A stretch of 64,000 bases of DNA from Flavihumibacter sp. UBA7668 (GTDB taxonomy: Bacteria; Bacteroidota; Bacteroidia; Chitinophagales; Chitinophagaceae): assembly GCF_002483205.1 (NCBI RefSeq), contig NZ_DLHM01000004.1:838962-902961 (forward strand). Reading direction: 5' to 3'. This document shows, one piece after another, positions 1 to 7,875 of this stretch. The notes beneath the pieces were generated by a model that was not told the origin of the DNA, did not search any database, and saw only the letters and a list, made by a program, of their open reading frames with translations. How positions within the stretch are numbered: the first letter of the stretch is position 1; every line of letters starts with the position of its first letter. A program made the translations under genes and the position numbers.

Positions 1-125
1 TCAATTTGCTGTTGAGCCAGCGCTTGTCTTTGCGCATTTCGGTAAACAAACATATTTCGCCGGAGGGTATGCCCAATAAGGGATCATACCGAAAAGTTGG
101 GGGATCACCACTTTAGGGTGAAAAA
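1..125 (-). other. unassigned edge segment, possible gene tail
   Basis: An open minus-strand frame runs through this stretch and ends with a TGA whose complement is the first three bases of the window. The predicted peptide contains FGMIPYWA, which faintly resembles the W-G-L-I-P-x-W box of SOS-response-associated peptidases, but the residues after it do not match that family. A second minus-strand frame is also open. With so little sequence I cannot assign a gene, and given the broken fragments just to the right it may be debris. Confidence 0.2.
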
Positions 126-482
126 TTAATTCGAACAAAAAAAAACTCCTAATTCAACGATTTGAAGGGATTTCAATTTTATCAGCGCACAACTGGACGG
201 AACCCGAAAATGTAGAAAAAATTCAGTTTGGTTACTATCCATCAGGTCGCAACAATGAGATAAATCAAGAATTGCGCCTGTCACTACCGCTTCATCCATC
301 TTATCAGCATTCTCTTTCGTATTGGCCCATTCATAAGCACCGTCATAGTTGTTTTCCAGGAAATACATTCCATGTCCCAATCGCTTAAATGGTTTATCAG
401 AAAGTGGAAAAAGAGTAGATTCTTTGCTTCTTGCTATTCGGCTTCCCTCAGAAGTTCCTGGTAAGGTGCCGTATATTCTCCG
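126..482 (-). pseudogene. remnant of an ADP-ribosyltransferase-like protein
   Basis: The minus frame is open from 482 to the TAA at 126-128. Its middle part reads PFKRLGHGMYFLENN, then YEWA, then AVVTGAILDL, a pattern I associate with uncharacterised bacterial proteins of ADP-ribosyltransferase-like fold (GHGxYFWE...A.eWA followed by a hydrophobic DLG-type strand). The match stops after about residue 85 of the open frame, and the last 30 residues look unrelated. There is no ATG upstream, only an in-frame TAA. I read it as a truncated gene piece, not a functional protein. Family assignment is from motif memory and moderately uncertain. Confidence 0.4.
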
Positions 483-510
483 TTACCGTCCAGATTCGGC
501 AGGTTCAATA

Positions 511-564
511 ACCATTGTGGTTATTACCCACAATATGCAACAGGCGCAGCGGGTGGCTCATTGA
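511..564 (+). pseudogene. pstB: 3'-proximal fragment of phosphate ABC transporter ATPase PstB
   Basis: The plus frame at 511-561 encodes TIVVITHNMQQAQRVAH followed by TGA. This is the switch/H-loop segment of PstB (family pattern TIVIVTHNMQQAxRxSD), the ATPase of the PstSCAB phosphate importer. Nothing upstream in the frame resembles PstB, because it is antisense to the adjacent ADP-ribosyltransferase-like fragment, and the protein stops about 40 residues before a normal PstB end. No other pst gene is in the window. It is an isolated scrap, probably left by recombination near the tRNA gene. Confidence 0.55.
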
Positions 565-594
565 AATTGCTACACTTTTGCACAATCTCCCAAT

Positions 595-630
595 AAAAAA
601 AGCGCAAACCCTTACCGGATCTGCGCTTTT
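595..630 (-). terminator. intrinsic terminator of tRNA-Ser
   Basis: The arms AAAAGCGCA and TGCGCTTTT (9 bp, 598-606 and 622-630) form a hairpin. Read on the minus strand it lies 13 bases beyond the tRNA 3' end and is followed by a T run, as expected for a rho-independent terminator. Its A/T flanks also allow function on the plus strand. Confidence 0.7.
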
Positions 631-642
631 ACTTTTGTAGTG

Positions 643-727
643 CGGAGAGAGAGGGATTCGAACCCCCGGACCTGTAACAGTCAACGGTTTTCAAGACCGC
701 CGCATTCGACCGCTCTGCCATCTCTCC
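643..727 (-). tRNA. tRNA-Ser (anticodon UGA)
   Basis: The minus strand folds as a class II tRNA of 85 nt. The acceptor arms are GGAGAGA and TCTCTCC with discriminator G, the anticodon loop is CTTGAAA with anticodon TGA, the variable arm is long as in serine tRNAs, and the T arm is GGGGG-TTCGAAT-CCCTC. CCA is not encoded. A terminator follows at once, and on its far side lie two unrelated gene fragments, which fits a former integration site, although no attachment duplication was recognised. Confidence 0.95.
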
Positions 728-1076
728 GGGCGCAAAATTAGGGGTTGAGATTAAATACCAAAATATTTTTTCTGAACTTGACCAATTTCTTCGAAAAGAT
801 TGAAAATCAAGGGCTAGTGGAAAGGCTTAAAAAATGGGCAGGCATCGGCTGGAATTCAATAGGATCAAGGGGTTGGAGTTTAATGCCTTTTGAGGAGAGC
901 CGGAATAAGAGCACCTAATCCCCTGAATAACAATTTTTTACCAACCGGGTAAAATACCCCCCTGCTGCTAATAACTTGTTAATATATTCGAATAATTTGC
1001 ACAATTTGACGGCTCCCGTACCGGTCATACAACCTAATTTTCCAAACTTAACAGCACCCAACAAAATCAAGCTTGC
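728..1076. other. intergenic region with possible promoter of the sugar operon
   Basis: No credible gene is present in these 349 bases. A near-match to the Bacteroidota promoter lies about 78 bases before the operon: a TTG at 976-978 and ATAATTTGC at 992-1000, which misses the TA of TAnnTTTG. No operator repeat or riboswitch-like structure was recognised, and no regulator gene is adjacent. Confidence 0.35.
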
Positions 1077-2357
1077 ATGTCATCCAAGAACAAGTACTTA
1101 TTACCGTTCATTCTGGTCACCTCGCTCTTTTTCCTCTGGGCATTTCTTCATAATATCAATCCAATATTGATTCCCCATTTGAAAAAAGCCTGCCAGTTGA
1201 ATGATACCCAATCGGCATTGATCGACTTCGCCGTTTATATGGCCTACTTTACGATTGCCCTGCCTGCCGGATGGTTCATGAATAAATATGGGTTCAAAAA
1301 AGGAATCATCTTCGGTTTGGTTCTTTATGGCGCAGGTGCTTTGCTTTTTCTTCCTTCGGCGGATACCCGTTCCTATGCTTTTTTCCTTGCTGCACTTTTC
1401 GTTATTGCAGGTGGTGCAACTTTTCTGGAAACTATCGCCAATCCCTATATAACGAAACTTGGTGACCCCGAAACCGCAACCCAGCGATTGAATTTTGCGC
1501 AATCCTTTAATGGTGTGGGAGCATTCCTTGCACCATTAATAGGTGGTAAATTCATTCTTACAGGTATTGAACACAGTCCCGAAACTCTTAAGGCAATGGA
1601 ACAGGCCGGCACTCTTCAGGCCTACCTCCAGGAAGAGGCCAATGCTGTTCGTTTACCCTATCTGGTTATTGGCGTGGTGGTTTTTGTTCTGGTTGCATTA
1701 TTCCTGGTAGTGAAACTTCCGGAAGGCGAAGAAACCTCCAGTTCTGCAAGTTCCGCAGAAGATAAATTCTCCTTTTCTGTATTATCCATTCCTCAGGTTC
1801 GCTGGGCTGTTTTAGCACAATTTTTTTATGTTGGAGCGCAGGTTGGTGTGGGTAGTTTTTTTATCCGCTACTCCAAATACACTATGGATTTACCGGAAAA
1901 ATCGGCATCTGAATACCTTGCCCTCTCCATGATAGGCTTCATGGTTGGCCGTTTTACCGGAACATTTTTTATGAAGTTTATCAGTCCGGCCAGGTTATTG
2001 ATGATTTATTCCAGCATCTGTATAGGCCTGCTGTTTGTCGCCAGTTTTGTAAGTGGTCCTATTGCTGTTTATGCTGTGATGGCCGTACCATTTTTCATGT
2101 CAATCATGTTCCCGACTATCTTTGCATTAGGAATTGCCGGATTAGGTGCAGCTGCACGCATGGCATCCTCACTGCTTGTTATGGCGATTGTAGGTGGTGC
2201 GTTTTTCCCTCTGCTAATGGGCCAGTTATCCGACCTCACCGGTGGAAATATTCAAATCGCTTATATCATTCCATTGCTTTGCTTTGCCGTAGTTGGTTTA
2301 TTTGGGTTTAATCAATCGAAAAAAAATCTGGTTGTAAACCTTCAACCCGGACATTAA
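1077..2357 (+). CDS. fucP: FucP-type sugar:proton symporter (MFS)
   Basis: A 426-residue major facilitator protein with about 12 hydrophobic segments, the length of E. coli FucP (438). The FHS (fucose-galactose-glucose:H+ symporter) signature region is recognisable: an early FFLWAFLHNINPILIPHLK segment, then GFKKGIIFGL, and GGATFLETIANPYI around residues 110-125. It would import L-fucose or a related hexose across the inner membrane. It is the first gene of a tightly spaced operon whose other products match the non-phosphorylating L-fucose route, which favours fucose as substrate. The ATG at 1077 gives an N-terminus that runs directly into TM1. Exact sugar specificity cannot be read from sequence. 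Confidence 0.85.
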   Translation: MSSKNKYLLPFILVTSLFFLWAFLHNINPILIPHLKKACQLNDTQSALIDFAVYMAYFTIALPAGWFMNKYGFKKGIIFGLVLYGAGALLFLPSADTRSYAFFLAALFVIAGGATFLETIANPYITKLGDPETATQRLNFAQSFNGVGAFLAPLIGGKFILTGIEHSPETLKAMEQAGTLQAYLQEEANAVRLPYLVIGVVVFVLVALFLVVKLPEGEETSSSASSAEDKFSFSVLSIPQVRWAVLAQFFYVGAQVGVGSFFIRYSKYTMDLPEKSASEYLALSMIGFMVGRFTGTFFMKFISPARLLMIYSSICIGLLFVASFVSGPIAVYAVMAVPFFMSIMFPTIFALGIAGLGAAARMASSLLVMAIVGGAFFPLLMGQLSDLTGGNIQIAYIIPLLCFAVVGLFGFNQSKKNLVVNLQPGH

Positions 2358-2363
2358 ACTAAT

Positions 2364-3134
2364 ATGATGTTATTTAATTATTCAAATAAAACGGTAGTAG
2401 TTACCGGCGGTGCCAGTGGTATTGGAAAAGCTGCCACCCTGGCATTTGCGAGGCAGGGCGCCACTGTACATATAATTGAACTCAATGAAAACAACTGGCC
2501 TGAATTACAGGCAGAATTGAAATCAATTGGTGCAACAGCGTATATCCATACCTCTAATGTTGCAGACCAGGCCGCAGTACTGGAGGTTTTCAGTAAAATT
2601 CCCCGGCTCGATGTGTTGATTAATAATGCCGGTATTGCCCATGTAGGAAAAGTTACCACTACTTCTGAAGCTGATTTTGATCGCCTTTTTAACGTAAATG
2701 TAAAAGGGGTTTTCAATTGTATGTTGGGTGCCATCCCACTGATGCAGGCGAATGGCGGGGGCGCGATTCTGAACCTGAGTTCGATTGCCGCTGTGGTTGG
2801 TTTAGCCGATCGTTTTGCTTACAGCATGACCAAAGGTGCGGTGCTGGCAATGACGCTCTCTGCTGCAAAAGATTATTTAAAAGATAAAATCAGGGTGAAT
2901 TGTATTTCTCCTGCACGGGTTCATACACCTTTTGTGGACGGATTTATTTCCAAAAACTATCCTGGCAAAGAAGCTGAGATGTTCGAAAAGCTGTCGGCAA
3001 GTCAGCCTATTGGCAGAATGGGGAAGCCGGAGGAGATCGCCAATCTGATGATCTACCTTTGCTCGGATGAAGCCTCCTTTATAACCGGATCTGATTATCC
3101 AATTGACGGAGGATTTATTACGCTAAATACTTAA
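2364..3134 (+). CDS. SDR oxidoreductase, probable 2-keto-3-deoxy-L-fuconate dehydrogenase
   Basis: A classical short-chain dehydrogenase of 256 residues. It has the NAD(P)-binding motif VTGGASGIGKA (residues 14-24), the NNAG motif, the catalytic Ser in LSSIAAVVG and an intact YSMTK (YxxxK) motif. The start codon lies 6 bases after fucP; ATG at 2364 and ATG at 2367 are both possible. In the Xanthomonas L-fucose pathway an SDR oxidises 2-keto-3-deoxy-L-fuconate to the 2,4-diketo compound, which the next gene's family cleaves; adjacency to that hydrolase suggests this role here. The general class is certain and the substrate is inference. Confidence 0.75.
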   Translation: MMLFNYSNKTVVVTGGASGIGKAATLAFARQGATVHIIELNENNWPELQAELKSIGATAYIHTSNVADQAAVLEVFSKIPRLDVLINNAGIAHVGKVTTTSEADFDRLFNVNVKGVFNCMLGAIPLMQANGGGAILNLSSIAAVVGLADRFAYSMTKGAVLAMTLSAAKDYLKDKIRVNCISPARVHTPFVDGFISKNYPGKEAEMFEKLSASQPIGRMGKPEEIANLMIYLCSDEASFITGSDYPIDGGFITLNT

Positions 3135-3137
3135 ACT

Positions 3138-3992
3138 ATGAAATTGATACGTTTTGGTAACCCGGGCCAGGAAAAACCGGGTGTTGTATTAGACGGAAAG
3201 CAGTTGGATTTGTCTGCTCATTTTCTGGATTATAATGAAACTTTTTTTGCGGAGGACGGACTAAATCGATTAACAGATATTCTAAAAGAAATTGCAACTG
3301 AATTACCGGAACTGCCTGCCGGTACGCGACTTGGATCGCCGGTTGCGCGTCCGTCTAAAATTGTTTGTATAGGACTTAACTATATCGATCATGCAAAAGA
3401 AACCAATGCCACTCCGCCTACGGAGCCGGTTATTTTCATGAAATCAACCACGGCATTAATTGGGCCTAATGATCCGGTTATGATACCCCGTGGGTCCGAA
3501 AAAACAGATTGGGAAGTGGAGCTGGCCGTGGTAATCGGAAAAAAAGCCAGTTATGTGGAAGAATCGGAAGCAATGGATTATGTAGCAGGCTATACACTCC
3601 ACAACGATATCAGTGAACGGGCTTATCAATTGGAGCGTGGCGGTACCTGGGATAAAGGAAAGGGCTGTGATACTTTTGCACCCATCGGACCCTGGCTGGT
3701 AACCAAAGATGAAATTGGGGATGTTCACGCACTTCGGTTATGGCTCACTGTAAATGGAAAACAAATGCAGGATGGAAATACCAGCAACCTGATATTTCAG
3801 ATTCCTCACCTGATCGCCTATACCTCGCAATTCATGACCTTATTACCGGGTGATATAATTTCTACTGGTACTCCGGCAGGAGTTGGATTGGGCATGAATC
3901 CACAGGTCTATTTAAAACCCGGCGATGTAATGGAACTTGGTATTGACGGACTTGGAACTTCCCGGCAGGAATTAATCGCATTTTCACGTTAA
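3138..3992 (+). CDS. fumarylacetoacetate hydrolase family, probable 2,4-diketo-3-deoxy-L-fuconate hydrolase
   Basis: A 284-residue FAH-superfamily enzyme. The metal-binding Glu-Glu-Asp set is visible (WEVELAVVIGKKA around residues 117-129 and a downstream D in the HNDIS region), as are the substrate loop KGCDTFAPIGPW and the STGTPAGVG segment near the C-terminus. Length and layout match bacterial 2,4-diketo-3-deoxy-L-fuconate hydrolases, which give pyruvate and L-lactate. It starts 4 bases after the preceding SDR and 12 bases before the next one, so it is in one transcription unit. A broader acylpyruvase role is possible if the operon handles another 6-deoxy sugar such as L-rhamnose. Confidence 0.8.
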   Translation: MKLIRFGNPGQEKPGVVLDGKQLDLSAHFLDYNETFFAEDGLNRLTDILKEIATELPELPAGTRLGSPVARPSKIVCIGLNYIDHAKETNATPPTEPVIFMKSTTALIGPNDPVMIPRGSEKTDWEVELAVVIGKKASYVEESEAMDYVAGYTLHNDISERAYQLERGGTWDKGKGCDTFAPIGPWLVTKDEIGDVHALRLWLTVNGKQMQDGNTSNLIFQIPHLIAYTSQFMTLLPGDIISTGTPAGVGLGMNPQVYLKPGDVMELGIDGLGTSRQELIAFSR

Positions 3993-4003
3993 TAAATCGT
4001 TAC

Positions 4004-4789
4004 ATGAATTTAGATCTGCAGAATAAAATTATTATTGTAACAGGAGGAGCCAAAGGAATTGGTGAGGGTATTGTTCGGGTGCTGGCAGCAGAAGGAGCAG
4101 TACCTGTTATTATTGGAAGGGACGCAACTGATAACCAGAAACTGGTGGATGAATTGCAGGGAACCGGACAAAAAGCAGATCAGTTTGCTGCTGAACTGGC
4201 TGATCCCAATGCCTGCAAAGCTGCCGTGGATTATGTTTTGATCAAATACGGTCGAATAGATGGACTGGTTAACAATGCAGGTAAAAACGATGGAGTGGGA
4301 TTGGAGAAAGGAGGATATGAAGATTTTATGGCTTCTCTTCATAGGAGCCTTGTACATTATTACCTTATGGCACATCATGCATTACCTGCATTGATCAAAT
4401 CGAAAGGAGCTATTTTGAATATCAGCTCCAAAACGGCTGAAACCGGTCAGGGCAATACTTCTGGTTATGCTGCGTCAAACGGTGGTCGAAATGCTTTGAC
4501 CCGGGAATGGGCGGTAGAATTATTGAAATACGGAATCAGGGTAAATGCGATTGTGGTGGCTGAATGCTGGACACCACAGTATGCTACCTGGATTCAAACC
4601 CTGCCGGATCCAAAGGCCAAACTCAACAGCATTAATAAACGAATCCCTTTTGAAAACCGAATGACAACACCAGAGGAAATCGCCTATACAACGGCCTTCC
4701 TGCTGTCGAATAAATCGAGTCACACAACAGGTCAACTGATCCACGTAGATGGTGGCTATGTTCACCTCGATAAAACAATTACTGAATAA
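4004..4789 (+). CDS. SDR oxidoreductase, probable L-fucose dehydrogenase, with YxxxN
   Basis: A 261-residue short-chain dehydrogenase with VTGGAKGIGEG (residues 12-22), NNAGKND and ISSKTAETG carrying the catalytic Ser. The active-site tyrosine is Y155, but the residue four positions on is Asn159 (YAASNGG, codon AAC at 4478-4480), not the lysine of YxxxK. The rest, including NALTREWAVELLKYGIRVNA and VVAECWTPQYA, resembles L-fucose/6-deoxyaldose dehydrogenases, which oxidise the sugar at C1 to the lactone. It ends 10 bases before the dehydratase start. The lysine loss may be a feature of this subfamily; activity is inferred from operon context. Confidence 0.75.
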   Translation: MNLDLQNKIIIVTGGAKGIGEGIVRVLAAEGAVPVIIGRDATDNQKLVDELQGTGQKADQFAAELADPNACKAAVDYVLIKYGRIDGLVNNAGKNDGVGLEKGGYEDFMASLHRSLVHYYLMAHHALPALIKSKGAILNISSKTAETGQGNTSGYAASNGGRNALTREWAVELLKYGIRVNAIVVAECWTPQYATWIQTLPDPKAKLNSINKRIPFENRMTTPEEIAYTTAFLLSNKSSHTTGQLIHVDGGYVHLDKTITE

Positions 4790-4799
4790 CGCTGCAATC

Positions 4800-6437
4800 A
4801 TGAACGCATCTATTCTGCAGGTACATCCAAAAGACAATGTACTGGTAGCGCTCCATAATTTAAAGAAAGGTCAGTTGATTGATTGGCAGGATCAATCCAT
4901 TCAACTGCAATCAGATGTACCGGCTAAACATAAATTTACCATACAGCCACTGAAGAAGGGTGATCCTGTTATTATGTATGGCGTGTTGGTTGGAAAGGCA
5001 CAGACAGAACTGCCGGTGGGAGAAATCCTAACTACGGAAAACCTGAAACATGCCGCTGACCCCTATGCTTACAGAAATGTGAAATTGGATTGGGAGGCTC
5101 CCAATGTGGACAAGTACAAACACCGTACTTTTCAGGGCTATCATCGGTCAGACGGACGGGTAGGTACAGCTAATTACTGGCTATTTATTCCAACTGTTTT
5201 TTGTGAAAACAGAAATATGGATGTAATAAAAGAAGCCCTGGTAAATGAACTTGGATACAGCGTAACACAAAAATATAAACGTTATACCCGCGATCTGGTT
5301 AAAGCGTTGGAACAGGGAGATGATTTGCTGAATGTACAATTACAACCTTCCGGTGCTACCAATCATCGGGTATTTCCAAATGTTGATGGTATTAAATTTT
5401 TAAATCACGATGGTGGTTGTGGTGGTATACGCCAGGACTCTGATATATTGGGAAAATTATTGGCAGCCTATGCTAATCATCCTAATGTTGGCGGTATTAC
5501 TATTTTAAGTTTGGGTTGCCAGCATTTGCAGACAAATCAGTTGGTGGAAGAAGTAAAAAAACTGAATCCTCAGTTTGATAAACCTCTATATGTTTTCGAG
5601 CAGCAACAATCCCGTTCGGAAGAAGATCTTATCACCAATGCCATTCGCACAACATTTACCGGTTTGCAGGAAATTAATCAGTTGAAGCGGACTCCTGCAT
5701 CTTTGGATCAACTATGTATAGGTGTGAAATGTGGCGGGAGTGATGGATTCAGCGGAATATCTGCGAATCCGGCAGTTGGTTATTGCGCTGATCTGGTAGT
5801 TGCTCTTGGAGGAAAAATATTGCTGGCAGAATTCCCTGAGTTATGTGGCGCAGAGCAGGATCTGATTGATCGTAGTGTGGATGAAGCAACTGCCCGGAAA
5901 TTTATTAAGCTGATGGATTCCTATGATGCCCTGGCTCACCAGGCAGGATCTGGTTTTTATATGAATCCATCTCCCGGTAATATCCGTGATGGACTTATTA
6001 CAGATGCCATCAAAAGTGCCGGTGCTGCAAAAAAAGGAGGTTACTCACCAGTAGTGGATGTGCTGGATTATACTGAGCAGGCCACCAAACCCGGACTGAG
6101 TCTGGTTTGTACACCAGGAAATGATGTGGAAGCTACAACGGGTAAAGCGGCTTCGGGCGCTACGCTGATCCTCTTTACAACCGGATTGGGTACACCTACC
6201 GGTAATCCTGTTTGTCCAACTATCAAACTTTCTACCAATAGCACACTTGCCAAACGCATGGGTGATATAATAGATATAGATACCGGGCCCATTATTACAG
6301 GGGAAAAATCAATTTCGCAGATGGGAGAAGAGATTCTCGAGTATTGCATAAAAGCAGCTAGTGGTGAAGTAATACCAAAAGCCGTTCTGCTGAATCAGGA
6401 AGACTTCATTCCCTGGAAAAGAGGGGTGAGTCTGTAA
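4800..6437 (+). CDS. UxaA-family dehydratase, probable L-fuconate dehydratase
   Basis: A 545-residue protein of the altronate/galactarate dehydratase (UxaA/GarD) family. Residues 1-95 form the small SAF-like N-terminal domain and the remainder the catalytic domain, with GGCGGIRQD, SLGCQHLQTNQL, KCGGSDGFSGISANPA and GLGTPTGNPVCPTIK. The family dehydrates sugar acids to 2-keto-3-deoxy acids using an iron-type metal centre. I chose ATG 4800 over an in-frame upstream start at 4749, because the latter would overlap the preceding gene by 41 bases and add residues not typical of the family. In this operon it would take the place of the enolase-superfamily fuconate dehydratase of the classical route. 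Confidence 0.75.
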   Translation: MNASILQVHPKDNVLVALHNLKKGQLIDWQDQSIQLQSDVPAKHKFTIQPLKKGDPVIMYGVLVGKAQTELPVGEILTTENLKHAADPYAYRNVKLDWEAPNVDKYKHRTFQGYHRSDGRVGTANYWLFIPTVFCENRNMDVIKEALVNELGYSVTQKYKRYTRDLVKALEQGDDLLNVQLQPSGATNHRVFPNVDGIKFLNHDGGCGGIRQDSDILGKLLAAYANHPNVGGITILSLGCQHLQTNQLVEEVKKLNPQFDKPLYVFEQQQSRSEEDLITNAIRTTFTGLQEINQLKRTPASLDQLCIGVKCGGSDGFSGISANPAVGYCADLVVALGGKILLAEFPELCGAEQDLIDRSVDEATARKFIKLMDSYDALAHQAGSGFYMNPSPGNIRDGLITDAIKSAGAAKKGGYSPVVDVLDYTEQATKPGLSLVCTPGNDVEATTGKAASGATLILFTTGLGTPTGNPVCPTIKLSTNSTLAKRMGDIIDIDTGPIITGEKSISQMGEEILEYCIKAASGEVIPKAVLLNQEDFIPWKRGVSL

Positions 6438-6491
6438 GTACGTAAATATTGAAAGAGAAGGAAAACCTATCTTTAGGTATAAGCTTAAACG

Positions 6492-7274
6492 ATGCGATTC
6501 CTCCTCTTTTTTATTGCCCTTCATTTTTTTGTTACTAGTTTACCCGCTCAGGATCTTTCTCTGTATGAGAAAAAAACTTTTATTAGTTCCCGTGGTGATA
6601 CACTACCATACCGGATTTTATATCCGTTGAATTATGATGCCGGTAAAAAATATCCACTGATACTTGTACTGCATGGGGCAGGTGAAAGAGGGAATAATAA
6701 TGAGAGTCAATTGACCCATGGCGGAAAACTGTTTTTAGCGGATTCCAACAGAACAAAATTTCCGGCAATTGTAGTTTTTCCCCAATGTCCGCAAAATAGC
6801 TACTGGGCCAAAGCAAATGTTAACAGGAATGTTACTCCATATGAAATCAAATTTGATTATTCAGGTGTTGCATCCGGACCTCTGAATGCTGCATTGGAGC
6901 TTACCCATCAGTTGTTGGAAGGTGGCAGTGTTAATAAAAAGCGCATATATATCACCGGATTATCCATGGGAGGCATGGGAACATTTGAAGCTGTTTTTCG
7001 CGAACCAAAATTGTTTGCAGCGGCTGCTCCCATTTGTGGTGGTGGTAATCCAGCTATGTATTCCAAACAAACCGCCAAAGTGCCGTTTCGAATTTTTCAT
7101 GGTGCTGCCGATGCGGTTGTAAATGTGCAGCTTTCGCGGGATATGGTTACGAGATTGAAAGAGCTTAAAGCGGCTGTACTGTACCAGGAATACCCGGGAG
7201 TCAATCACAATAGCTGGGATAATTCATTTGCAGAACCTGATTTTCTTGGCTGGTTTTTCAGTAAGAAGAAATAA
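6492..7274 (+). CDS. secreted alpha/beta-hydrolase, PHB depolymerase/feruloyl-esterase-like
   Basis: A 260-residue protein with a clear signal peptide (residues 1-19, ending LPAQ). The alpha/beta-hydrolase core shows LVLHGAGERG (oxyanion region), the nucleophile motif GLSMGGMGT, an aspartate in HGAADAVV and a histidine in GVNHNSW, so the triad is complete. This type of small exported hydrolase removes esters such as acetyl or feruloyl groups from polysaccharides, or cleaves polyesters. It lies 54 bases downstream of the dehydratase in the same direction and may be the last gene of the operon. Because it is exported, it is a poor candidate for the missing cytoplasmic lactonase. Confidence 0.75.
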   Translation: MRFLLFFIALHFFVTSLPAQDLSLYEKKTFISSRGDTLPYRILYPLNYDAGKKYPLILVLHGAGERGNNNESQLTHGGKLFLADSNRTKFPAIVVFPQCPQNSYWAKANVNRNVTPYEIKFDYSGVASGPLNAALELTHQLLEGGSVNKKRIYITGLSMGGMGTFEAVFREPKLFAAAAPICGGGNPAMYSKQTAKVPFRIFHGAADAVVNVQLSRDMVTRLKELKAAVLYQEYPGVNHNSWDNSFAEPDFLGWFFSKKK

Positions 7275-7392
7275 TTGGTTGCCTAAGTGGAATGCATTAG
7301 AACAAATTGTAAAACAATGTGTAACTAAATTTCTTTAGAAAATTTTAAGGAATTTTTCATCTTCATTAAGATTTTTAATGGGTAGTCGGGTT

Positions 7393-7400
7393 TAACTTTG
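7393..7400 (+). promoter_or_regulatory. promoter -7 element TAACTTTG
   Basis: An exact TAnnTTTG match 30 bases before the ATG at 7431. It shows that the in-frame TTG at 7398 is part of the promoter and not a start codon. A T-rich stretch at 7371-7377 sits near the -33 position. Confidence 0.55.
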
Positions 7401-7430
7401 AAACGATTCAACAAAACCCCAGAACCGATA

Positions 7431-7817
7431 ATGAGACTACCTTTACAACAAGGGTTAAGGGAATTTTTTGGCTTATGCCTTCTTTTGATTCTGCCGCTGG
7501 CGGGATCATTTGCGGGCAAAAAATCCAATGAAGGGGTTTTTAACCAGTCCACGAACTATTCTATTGTGGAGGATGATGCCGATGGATTAGTGGGTGAAAT
7601 TACATTTTCAGCATTACGATTTGAATTTGGAAATTGGATTCCGGAAGCCATCCGGACCGTTACCATTCGCATGACAAATCTGGCTCCGTCTGTCGGAGGC
7701 CTTGATATATTTATTAAATTTATTCCTGTCCGCATAGCCTTTCCGCTACATCAACCGGACGATTTTTCTGTTAAACCCGATTTCGTTGGGTTCCTCTTCC
7801 GATTAAAGCCATTTTGA
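7431..7817 (+). CDS. small exported protein of unknown function
   Basis: A predicted 128-residue protein. Residues 10-33 (FFGLCLLLILPLAGSFAG) form a signal peptide or a single membrane anchor after a short basic N-terminus. The mature part has no cysteine pair, repeat or catalytic motif that I recognise; it is mixed beta-type sequence with a strongly hydrophobic ending (FLFRLKPF). The ATG at 7431 is preferred because the alternative TTG at 7398 lies within the promoter. It precedes the efflux operon by 58 bases, with an inverted repeat in the gap, so a link to efflux is possible but unproven. Confidence 0.5.
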   Translation: MRLPLQQGLREFFGLCLLLILPLAGSFAGKKSNEGVFNQSTNYSIVEDDADGLVGEITFSALRFEFGNWIPEAIRTVTIRMTNLAPSVGGLDIFIKFIPVRIAFPLHQPDDFSVKPDFVGFLFRLKPF

Positions 7818-7861
7818 TGATCACTGCCATTTTGTGAAGCAGGTATTTTTTTAGTGATCAT
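7817..7861. promoter_or_regulatory. 9-bp inverted repeat before the RND operon
   Basis: ATGATCACT (7817-7825) and AGTGATCAT (7853-7861) are perfect inverted copies separated by 27 bases that include a run of seven T. The left arm overlaps the last base of the preceding stop codon and the right arm ends 14 bases before the adaptor gene. It could be an operator for a dimeric regulator or a weak hairpin; no regulator gene is next to it. Confidence 0.4.
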
Positions 7862-7875
7862 TTTAATTTAACGAC

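Noticed and set aside
1..125. Possible tail of an SOS-response-associated peptidase (FGMIPYWA on the minus strand)
   Set aside because: Only eight residues resemble the family, the following residues do not match, and two frames are open; listed only as an unassigned edge segment.
630..637. TACTTTTG promoter match on the plus strand
   Set aside because: It is part of the terminator flank of tRNA-Ser and no plus-strand gene follows for over 400 bases.
992..1000. Exact TAnnTTTG promoter for the sugar operon
   Set aside because: The sequence is ATAATTTGC and misses the TA positions by one base; kept only as a possible weak promoter in the intergenic entry.
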